This document shows, piece after piece, positions 1 to 5,162 of a stretch of DNA of 25,168 nt. The position numbers and the translations under genes are program-made. Within the stretch, counting starts at the first letter, position 1. The number at the start of each line of letters is the position of its first letter. Location of the stretch: positions 1-25,168 of the forward strand of contig CAMZBE010000002.1 in the NCBI GenBank assembly GCA_947304475.1, read 5' to 3'. The notes beneath the pieces are model-generated. The model worked only from the letters and a program-made list of their open reading frames with translations. It was not told the origin of the DNA and did no database searches. The stretch comes from an uncultured Clostridia bacterium (lineage in GTDB: Bacteria > Bacillota > Clostridia > Oscillospirales > CAG-272).

Positions 1-957
1 GCCGACGTAGTCCGCCGCAACGACGCGGAACGCGCCGTCCTTTTTCCGGTCGGCAAAATAGGGGAAGATGGGCTCGTACTCGACGCCGAGCAGGTCGCTC
101 CCCTTGCACTCGCGGACGATCGCGGGGTTCTCGCCGAAGACCTTGACGAAGTTCTTCATGGTGTCCTTGCAGGCGACGTAGACCTCTTCGCCCACGTCGA
201 CGAAAGCGTAGCAGAGATCACGCCCGACCGCAAGGCAGAGGTTGGACGGCAGCGTCCAGGGGGTGGTCGTCCAGGCGAGCAGACAGACGGGTTTTCCGTT
301 TTCGACGAGCGAAGTCTTGAATTTGACGGCTACCCAGCGATCCTGACGCGGACGCGTCGAGTCGGATTCGCGGGTGTCCGAGATCGAGAGCGAGGTCTCG
401 CAGTGCGTGCAATAGGGGGTGACGCGGTAGTCGCGGTAGATCAGCCCCTTGTCGTAGCAGGTCTTGAACGCCCACATCACGCTCTCCATAAAGGGCGTGT
501 TCATGGTCTTGTACGCGCCGTCGTAGTCCACCCAGCGCGCCATCTGCTCGACGTACTCGCGCCACGCCTCGTTGTTGTTCGAGACGATCTCGCGGCACTT
601 GTCGTTGAAGACGTCGATCCCGATCGACTTTTCGATCTGGTTCTTGTCCTCGATCCCCATCTGCACTTCCGCCTGGTTCTCGATGGGAAGCCCGTGGCAG
701 TCCCACCCCCAGACGCGCGGAACGCTGTAGTTGTTCATCGTCCAGTAGCGGGAGATCATATCTTTGATGAACGAGACAAGGACCGTCCCGTGATGCGGTT
801 TGCCCGTCGGGAACGGGGGCCCGTCGTAAAAGACGATCTCGCCCCCGGTCGGCTGTTCGACCGATTTTTCAAAGGTGTGATCGTCCTTCCAGTATTTCAG
901 GATCTCCGGTTGGATCTCGGAAAAATCCGGTTTGGAAGACAGTTCTTCAAACTTCAC
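1..957 (-). CDS. ileS: Isoleucyl-tRNA synthetase, N-terminal 319 codons (partial)
   Basis: Charges tRNA-Ile with isoleucine in the cytoplasm. The first 319 codons are present and the gene leaves the window at base 1, so the KMSKS motif and anticodon-binding domain are not seen. Visible class I signatures are the FYDGPPFPTGKPHHGT block (HIGH region, about residues 45-60), WDCHGLPIE shortly after it, and the start of the editing insertion (AWTTTPWTLPSN). The sequence resembles the eukaryote-like (type 2) IleRS group, whose members include mupirocin-resistant enzymes; this placement is by eye. The HIGH tetrapeptide reads HHGT, so the fourth position is Thr instead of His. The start is GTG at 957, chosen because AAGGAA (965-970) lies 7 nt upstream and no in-frame ATG fits better. 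No T-box leader is visible in the short 5' region. Family assignment is near certain; subtype is an inference. Confidence 0.95.
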   Translation of the reverse strand, partial: MKFEELSSKPDFSEIQPEILKYWKDDHTFEKSVEQPTGGEIVFYDGPPFPTGKPHHGTVLVSFIKDMISRYWTMNNYSVPRVWGWDCHGLPIENQAEVQMGIEDKNQIEKSIGIDVFNDKCREIVSNNNEAWREYVEQMARWVDYDGAYKTMNTPFMESVMWAFKTCYDKGLIYRDYRVTPYCTHCETSLSISDTRESDSTRPRQDRWVAVKFKTSLVENGKPVCLLAWTTTPWTLPSNLCLAVGRDLCYAFVDVGEEVYVACKDTMKNFVKVFGENPAIVRECKGSDLLGVEYEPIFPYFADRKKDGAFRVVAADYVG

Positions 958-996
958 TTTTGCGTTCCTTTCGGCTGTACGGCATAATGATTTTTC

Positions 997-1025
997 ATTA
1001 TAACATCATAGTATTAAAAAGTCAA
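997..1025 (-). promoter_or_regulatory. SigA-type promoter of ileS
   Basis: Reading the minus strand, TTGACT (1020-1025) is followed after exactly 17 nt by TATAAT (997-1002). It lies about 40 nt before the GTG start of ileS. The leader is too short for a T-box riboswitch, which controls ileS in many Firmicutes. Confidence 0.85.
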
Positions 1026-1057
1026 GAGAAAAAAGTGCGTCCGCGGGAAGGGAACGT

Positions 1058-1108
1058 CCGCCTTCTTGAAAGAAAGCGGAGCAAAGAACTTCATTATGGG
1101 AATGAAGT
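1058..1108 (+). repeat. Dispersed intergenic repeat, family A (copy 1)
   Basis: Two hairpins joined by GCAAAGA. The first pairs 1058-1067 with 1070-1079 (one mismatch, centred on CTTCTT/AAGAAAG); the second pairs ACTTCATT (1088-1095) with AATGAAGT (1101-1108). The same architecture recurs at 3056-3107 and, on the minus strand, at 5101-5141. It lies between the 3' end of the GH43 gene and the ileS promoter. No coding potential was seen in 1026-1190. Confidence 0.75.
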
Positions 1109-1110
1109 CA

Positions 1111-1140
1111 GCGGGACGTCGAGGACGCCGTCCCCTACCG
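1111..1140 (-). repeat. Dispersed 30-nt repeat, family B (copy 1)
   Basis: On the minus strand the element begins CGGTAGGGGACGGCGTC and ends GTCCCGC. All 30 positions match the copy at 18210-18239; the copy at 4989-5018 differs at two positions. Internal complementarity (GGGACG with CGTCCC) lets it fold into a hairpin. It directly follows repeat A. Confidence 0.8.
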
Positions 1141-1194
1141 CCGCGCCGCGGTCGGTCGGACCGACGCTTCCTGAACTCTTTGCCTCGGAATAAT

Positions 1195-1228
1195 AAAAAC
1201 GTTGCCCGACGGTTTTCGTCGGACAACG
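1195..1228 (-). terminator. Rho-independent terminator of the GH43 gene
   Basis: On the minus strand an 11-bp stem (1218-1228 with 1200-1210, one G-U pair) closes a 7-nt loop and is followed by TTTTT (1195-1199). It lies 46 nt after the GH43 stop codon. Confidence 0.85.
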
Positions 1229-1274
1229 CTTCACGCTGCGCGGAGCGCGGCGCTTCACATATCGCGCGGGAGCG

Positions 1275-2231
1275 TCAGCGACCGCATCTCTCTCCGATCA
1301 CCGGTTCTCCGTTTTCGTTCTCGAGGTAGAAGACCGAGACGTGTTCGAAGACGCCGGTCTCTTTGTTCTTTTTGTTCGGGGTGTGGAAGACGATCCGCTC
1401 CCGCCCGTCAAAGCCGCGGAAGATCATGCCGTGCCCGCCGTCGAAAACGAAATCCGGGCGCGCCCCGCGGCGGTAGAGCGTCGAGATCTGACGCCATTCG
1501 CCGTCGATTTTGCCGTCGTCCGATCCGGCGAGCGCCACGACGTAGCCGTCGCTTGAAAAGTTTGACCAGATCATACGGAGTTCACCAGCGTCGGTGCGGT
1601 AGAGGAAGGGACCGTCGGTGACGCCCATGGTCGCCCATTCGGGATCGCGGGCAAAGAAGAGCGTGAACGGTTCCGTAATCCCGCGCGACAGGTCGTCCGA
1701 GAGCCGCATCGCGACCATGCTCCCGTTGCCCTCGGGCATACAGGTCCACTCGTGGACGAAGATCAGCCAGGGGTTTTGGTCGCAATCGAGGAACAACGTC
1801 CCGTCGATGGCGTCCCAGTCAAGGGGCGACAGAACGGACAGATGGGTGAACGGACCGAGGGGATTGGTCGCCCGGTAGACCGAGATCTGCCGGTGCTGGT
1901 TGCTCTTCGCGCGCACCGAGGTAAAGAGGTAGAACGCCCCTTTGTAGAAGTGGACTTCGGGCGCCCAGAACCAACTGCCCTCGCCGTCGAAGTCGTCGGG
2001 CTTTTCAAAGACCGTCACCGGTCCCGACCAATTTTCGAGGTCGGTCGAGAGCAGGCATTCGACGCCCTTCGCTTCCGCCGAGCGGTAGAGGTAGTAGACG
2101 CCGTCGTAGGGCAGAATAAACGGATCGCGGCAGAACAGCCGTTCCCCCGCGCGGCAGACGGTCGGAAGATCCCCGGGGATCTTCGGGCGGTTCTCCTTTG
2201 CGACCGGGATCGTCTCGTTTGAAAACTTCAT
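1275..2231 (-). CDS. Glycoside hydrolase family 43-like protein
   Basis: Predicted five-bladed beta-propeller glycosidase of the GH43 type (arabinosidase/xylosidase group), 318 aa and full length for a single-domain enzyme. Visible landmarks are CRDPFIL with the likely base Asp36, WAPEVH near residue 92, AIDGTLF with the likely pKa-modulating Asp143, and VTDGPFL near 204-210, where many GH43 enzymes have Glu as general acid. Here that place holds Asp206, so the acid may be Asp or lie elsewhere. No signal peptide or membrane segment is present, so it should act in the cytoplasm on imported oligosaccharides. ATG at 2231 is preceded by AAGGAG. It is a single-gene unit with its own promoter and terminator. 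Substrate cannot be told from sequence. A GH2 enzyme lies 9 kb away and could act on the same substrates. Confidence 0.88.
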   Translation of the reverse strand: MKFSNETIPVAKENRPKIPGDLPTVCRAGERLFCRDPFILPYDGVYYLYRSAEAKGVECLLSTDLENWSGPVTVFEKPDDFDGEGSWFWAPEVHFYKGAFYLFTSVRAKSNQHRQISVYRATNPLGPFTHLSVLSPLDWDAIDGTLFLDCDQNPWLIFVHEWTCMPEGNGSMVAMRLSDDLSRGITEPFTLFFARDPEWATMGVTDGPFLYRTDAGELRMIWSNFSSDGYVVALAGSDDGKIDGEWRQISTLYRRGARPDFVFDGGHGMIFRGFDGRERIVFHTPNKKNKETGVFEHVSVFYLENENGEPVIGERCGR

Positions 2232-2278
2232 ATCGTTCTCCTTTTCACACCGGCAAACGCCGGACCGTATACGGAAAA

Positions 2279-2308
2279 ATTATAGCACGCGTCCGGCAAA
2301 ACTGTCAA
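2279..2308 (-). promoter_or_regulatory. SigA-type promoter of the GH43 gene
   Basis: Minus-strand TTGACA (2303-2308), 18-nt spacer, TATAAT (2279-2284), about 48 nt before the GH43 ATG. No sugar-regulator operator was recognised around it. Confidence 0.82.
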
Positions 2309-2429
2309 GTCTCGCAGCGCCGCCCGGCGGATCTGAAGAAAACTCTGGTTTTCGCGCTAAAAAAACCGCGGGTTCACGGGGCAAAAACGGGGCAGACTAT
2401 CTCCATCACAAACCTGAAAGGAAGAAACC

Positions 2430-3047
2430 GTGAACCGTTATAGAAAACCGATCCGTTTTGCCGCACTCACCCTGCTCGTCGCCCTGTGCCTCGCTCTGCC
2501 GGTCGCGGCGGAGACGGTGGATCACGTCGTCGTGCCGGGCGACACCATGTGGAAGACCGCGGTGCGCTACCGCGTAGGCCTTGACGAGATCATCGCCGCC
2601 AACCCGCAGATCAGGGATCCCCATTGGATCTATCCCGGAGACGTGCTGCATATTCCGCTCCCCGACGATACCGTTTCTGCGTACGAGCGCGCAGTCATTG
2701 ATCTCGTCAACGCGATCCGCACCGAACGGGGGCTCGGCAAACTGGAAGAGAACTGGGAACTCTCGCGCGTCGCCCGCTTCAAGTCAAGGGATATGCGGGA
2801 GAAACGCTATTTTTCGCATACCAGTCCGACATACGGCTCGCCGTTTGAGATGATGCGCGCGTTCGGGCTCGCCTACCGGACCGCGGGCGAGAATATCGCG
2901 ATGGGCTACCCGACGCCGGAGGCGGTCGTCGACGGCTGGATGAATTCGGAGGGGCACCGCGCCAATATCCTGAACCCGTCGTTTACCGTGATCGGCGTGG
3001 GGTATGTAGAACAAGGACACTATTGGACGCAGATGTTCATCGGGTAA
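2430..3047 (+). CDS. Secreted LysM-CAP domain protein (YkwD-like)
   Basis: 205-aa exported protein. Residues 1-27 form a Sec signal peptide (basic start, then a long Leu/Ala core ending VAA). A LysM peptidoglycan-binding repeat follows (about 30-76: HVVVPGDTMWKTAVRY...NPQI...IYPGDVLHIP). A CAP/SCP domain fills about 83-205, with FSHTSP, GENIAMG and EGHRANIL, the usual CAP blocks carrying the conserved His and Glu residues. Bacterial CAP-LysM proteins are wall-associated and many occur in spores (SafA/YkwD-like relatives), but their biochemical activity is mostly unknown. The start is GTG at 2430 with AAAGGA 7 nt upstream. The gene diverges from GH43; no convincing promoter of its own was found in 2309-2415. 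A family A repeat begins 9 nt after its stop. Confidence 0.9.
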   Translation: MNRYRKPIRFAALTLLVALCLALPVAAETVDHVVVPGDTMWKTAVRYRVGLDEIIAANPQIRDPHWIYPGDVLHIPLPDDTVSAYERAVIDLVNAIRTERGLGKLEENWELSRVARFKSRDMREKRYFSHTSPTYGSPFEMMRAFGLAYRTAGENIAMGYPTPEAVVDGWMNSEGHRANILNPSFTVIGVGYVEQGHYWTQMFIG

Positions 3048-3055
3048 GGGGAACG

Positions 3056-3107
3056 CGCACTTTCTTTCGCAGAAAGTGCGGCAAAGAACTTCAATAGGAA
3101 TTGAAGT
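3056..3107 (+). repeat. Dispersed intergenic repeat, family A (copy 2)
   Basis: A perfect 10-bp hairpin (3056-3065 with 3071-3080, loop TTCGC), then GCAAAGA, then ACTTCAAT (3088-3095) pairing with ATTGAAGT (3100-3107). It starts 9 nt after the stop codon of the CAP gene, in the same orientation. There is no U-run, so it is not a standard terminator, although it occupies that place. Confidence 0.75.
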
Positions 3108-3130
3108 TTGCGGCACTCGTTTCTCGCGCC

Positions 3131-3146
3131 GCGGTTTCAAAAACGC
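3131..3146 (+). repeat. Short repeat, family C (copy 1)
   Basis: GCGGTTTCAAAAACGC. The same 16 nt occur on the minus strand at 5045-5060, and a one-base variant is at 4678-4693. In copies 1 and 2 a similar tail follows (GCTTTCG or GCTTCGG, then TTCCTTT, then GGATAAT), so the shared unit is about 55 nt long. Confidence 0.6.
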
Positions 3147-3239
3147 AAAGGCTTCGGTACCGTTTCCTTTCTGGATAATTCAAATTCGCCTGCCAGCCGA
3201 AAAACCGGAAGAAAAACGACGAAAAGTCGCCTATACCTC

Positions 3240-3268
3240 TTTACAAAAATCTGTTCATCTGGTATAAT
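3240..3268 (+). promoter_or_regulatory. SigA-type promoter of the PlsC-like gene
   Basis: TTTACA (3240-3245), 17-nt spacer, TATAAT (3263-3268), 49 nt before the ATG at 3318. Confidence 0.82.
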
Positions 3269-3317
3269 AAAACAGATGACGGGGTAGTCCCCGCCAAACA
3301 AGCGTAAGGAGTACGTT

Positions 3318-4664
3318 ATGGGCGAACTGGACATCAAGACTTATCTGGCGAAACACAAGGGGAAACCGGTCAATCGGCTGTTCTACAAGATCCTGCGTTA
3401 CGTTCTCGCGGGGCCGCAGGCGAAGAAGATGAACTGCGAGGTGGTCGACAACGTCGGTATGAAGAAGTTCAAGGGGCCGTTCATCGTGGTCTCGAACCAT
3501 ACCTCGCGCTGCGACTGGGAGTACGTGGGCTGCGCGCTGTATCCGCAGCCGATGAACTATATGGCGTCGGACATTGAGTTCCACCGGGCGCATATGCACC
3601 TGATCTTCAAACTCTGCCGCGTCATTCCGAAGAAGAATTTCGTCGCGGATTTCCACTGTATCCGCGAGATCAAGTCGGTGATCGGCAAGGGCGGGAACGT
3701 GATCTTCTTCCCGGAAGGGAAGTCGAGTATCTCGGGAACCAACCAGCCGATCATTCCGGGGACGTCGGAACTGTTCAAGAACCTCGGCGTTCCGGTGCTG
3801 GCGACGCGCATCTCGGGCGGGTATCTGTCCAATACGCAGTGGAACATCAAGAACCGTCCGGGCAAGGTCGTGATTACGGTGGATCGCCTGTTTACGCCCG
3901 AGGAGATCAAGGAGTTGTCGGTTTCCGAGATGGACGCAAGGATCAACGCCGCGATCTATAACGACGATTTCGCCTGGAACCGCGAGCACCGGATCAAGTA
4001 CGCGGGCAACGAGGACGTCGCCGTGAAACTTGAAGAGCATCTTTACTGGTGCCCCAAGTGCGGCGCGGAACTGACCAACGTCGGGGAGGGCAATACCTTC
4101 CGCTGCACCGCCTGCGGGAACGGTATGACCATCGACGAATACTACGATCTGCACCCGCTTGCCCCCGACTGCGTGATCCCGAAAGATCTCCGCGTCTGGT
4201 TTGAACTGCAGCGCCGGCGCGAGTACCGCGCGATCAAGGATAACCCCGACTACGTGCTGGAAGAAAAGGTCAAACTCGGCTATCTGCCGACCGATCACTA
4301 CGTCCCGAAGACCGTGACCAGCGAGATCTGCGGCGAGGGCGTGATCCGGCTGACGCGCGACGAGTTCTCGTTTATCGGGACCAAGCACGGCGAGCCCTTC
4401 GAACTCCATAATAACACGGTCAATATGATCTCGGTCGTGATGGAGACCGATTCGTCCTACTTCGGTGCGTTCTTCGGCGGACAGTACTACGAGTTCCACC
4501 CCGAACGCAAGGTCACCACCAAATGGCAGATCGCCGTCGAGGAAGTACATCGCGCAGCCGGCGGTAAGTGGCAGAATACCCTCCCCGCCCAGCAGTGGAT
4601 CTACGAGGACGATAAACCGACCGACAGGGAAGAGTATTTCCTGCCGAGCGAAGCAAACGCGTAA
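3318..4664 (+). CDS. PlsC-type acyltransferase with C-terminal zinc ribbon
   Basis: 448 aa. The N-terminal half is a 1-acyl-glycerol-3-phosphate acyltransferase (PlsC/AGPAT) domain: NHTSRCD gives the catalytic H(X4)D motif (His61, Asp66) and FPEGKSS (131-137) is the EGxxS-type phosphate-binding block. This family transfers acyl groups to lysophosphatidate or related acceptors at the membrane. A treble-clef/zinc-ribbon module follows, with Cys245-x2-Cys248 and Cys263-x2-Cys266. Residues about 270-448 form a further region I do not recognise, rich in Trp, Tyr and charged residues (ending FLPSEANA). Ordinary PlsC enzymes are about 200-250 aa, so almost half of this protein is extra. There is no clear signal peptide or long membrane helix. 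ATG at 3318 has AAGGAG upstream. Single-gene unit with its own promoter. Acyltransferase assignment is strong; the acceptor is unknown. Confidence 0.85.
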   Translation: MGELDIKTYLAKHKGKPVNRLFYKILRYVLAGPQAKKMNCEVVDNVGMKKFKGPFIVVSNHTSRCDWEYVGCALYPQPMNYMASDIEFHRAHMHLIFKLCRVIPKKNFVADFHCIREIKSVIGKGGNVIFFPEGKSSISGTNQPIIPGTSELFKNLGVPVLATRISGGYLSNTQWNIKNRPGKVVITVDRLFTPEEIKELSVSEMDARINAAIYNDDFAWNREHRIKYAGNEDVAVKLEEHLYWCPKCGAELTNVGEGNTFRCTACGNGMTIDEYYDLHPLAPDCVIPKDLRVWFELQRRREYRAIKDNPDYVLEEKVKLGYLPTDHYVPKTVTSEICGEGVIRLTRDEFSFIGTKHGEPFELHNNTVNMISVVMETDSSYFGAFFGGQYYEFHPERKVTTKWQIAVEEVHRAAGGKWQNTLPAQQWIYEDDKPTDREEYFLPSEANA

Positions 4665-4677
4665 GGAGTACGCGTTT

Positions 4678-4693
4678 GCGGTTTCAAAACCGC
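4678..4693 (+). repeat. Short repeat, family C (copy 2)
   Basis: GCGGTTTCAAAACCGC, itself a small hairpin (GCGGTTT with AACCGC), 13 nt after the acyltransferase stop. One base shorter in the A-run than copies 1 and 3 and with an extra C. Confidence 0.55.
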
Positions 4694-4730
4694 GACTGCT
4701 TTCGTTCCTTTTGTCTTTGGATAATACAAC

Positions 4731-4826
4731 GCCGCCCGCCGATTTCTCGGCGGGCGGCTCATAACTTTTGCCCCCGAACGGGCGGCAAAATCATAACGAT
4801 CCCGAAGGGATCTCGTCACTCATAAC
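4731..4826 (+). repeat. Hairpin array with constant TCATAAC linker
   Basis: Three different hairpins, each followed by the same heptamer TCATAAC: stem 4731-4742/4747-4758 then TCATAAC 4759-4765; stem TTTTGCC 4766-4772/4784-4790 then TCATAAC 4791-4797; stem GATCCC 4798-4803/4807-4812 then TCATAAC 4820-4826. The stems share no sequence with one another; only the linker is conserved. A fourth instance lies at 18273-18301. The array begins 66 nt after the acyltransferase stop codon and could serve as its 3' end, although no U-run is present. Confidence 0.75.
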
Positions 4827-4862
4827 GATAACGACGGACGGCGTTTTTTAGACCGCCCCCCT

Positions 4863-4911
4863 GCAGGCGACCGTAAAAATCGCCTGCCCGCCTGGAAATC
4901 CGGCGGGCAGG
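4863..4911. repeat. Two overlapping GC-rich hairpins
   Basis: GCAGGCGA (4863-4870) pairs with TCGCCTGC (4880-4887), and CCTGCCCGCC (4883-4892) pairs with GGCGGGCAGG (4902-4911). The two stems share 4883-4887, so only one can form fully at a time. A TATAAT at 4927-4932 has no matching -35. Nothing coding was seen in 4665-5162. Confidence 0.5.
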
Positions 4912-4988
4912 ACTTTGGGAAAGGGGTATAATGGCAAACATCATTTGAAGCAAATGGAATGTTGAAAGCAGGTCTGACCGGGATGCGG

Positions 4989-5018
4989 CGGTAGGGGACG
5001 GCGTCTTCGACGCCCCGC
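4989..5018 (+). repeat. Dispersed 30-nt repeat, family B (copy 2)
   Basis: Same element as at 1111-1140 and 18210-18239, with two transitions. As in copy 1, on the minus strand it lies downstream of a family A element (5101-5141), so A followed by B forms a recurrent composite. Confidence 0.75.
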
Positions 5019-5044
5019 ACTTTGAAAAGCAAACCGTTTCAGCC

Positions 5045-5060
5045 GCGTTTTTGAAACCGC
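5045..5060 (-). repeat. Short repeat, family C (copy 3)
   Basis: The minus strand reads exactly as the copy at 3131-3146. It lies between the A and B elements of this composite. Confidence 0.55.
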
Positions 5061-5090
5061 AAAACGCCGTCGCAACGGCGTTTTGCTTTT
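5059..5090 (+). terminator. Hairpin with U-run, possible terminator
   Basis: GCAAAACGCCGT (5059-5070) pairs perfectly with ACGGCGTTTTGC (5075-5086) around CGCA, then TTTT. On the plus strand it is terminator-like but 395 nt past the nearest plus-strand stop codon (4664). On the minus strand it lies 73 nt after the yhaN-like stop. Which transcript it ends is unclear. Confidence 0.45.
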
Positions 5091-5100
5091 CAACAACCCT

Positions 5101-5141
5101 TTATTGAAGTTCTTTGCCCCGCTTTCTTACAAGAAAGCGGG
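5101..5141 (-). repeat. Dispersed intergenic repeat, family A (copy 3)
   Basis: Minus strand: a perfect 11-bp hairpin (5131-5141 with 5118-5128, loop of 2), then GGGGCAAAGA, then ACTTCAATAA (5110-5101), after which the second hairpin is degenerate. It begins 21 nt after the stop codon of the yhaN-like gene, in the same orientation as that gene, as with copy 2 after the CAP gene. Confidence 0.7.
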
Positions 5142-5162
5142 CGTATTCCTTCCTCCCCGTCG

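Noticed and set aside
958..1025. T-box riboswitch before ileS
   Set aside because: The promoter is only about 40 nt from the start codon and the T-box sequence is absent.
4927..4932. TATAAT as promoter of a small RNA
   Set aside because: No acceptable -35 at 16-18 nt and no gene or terminator at a sensible distance.
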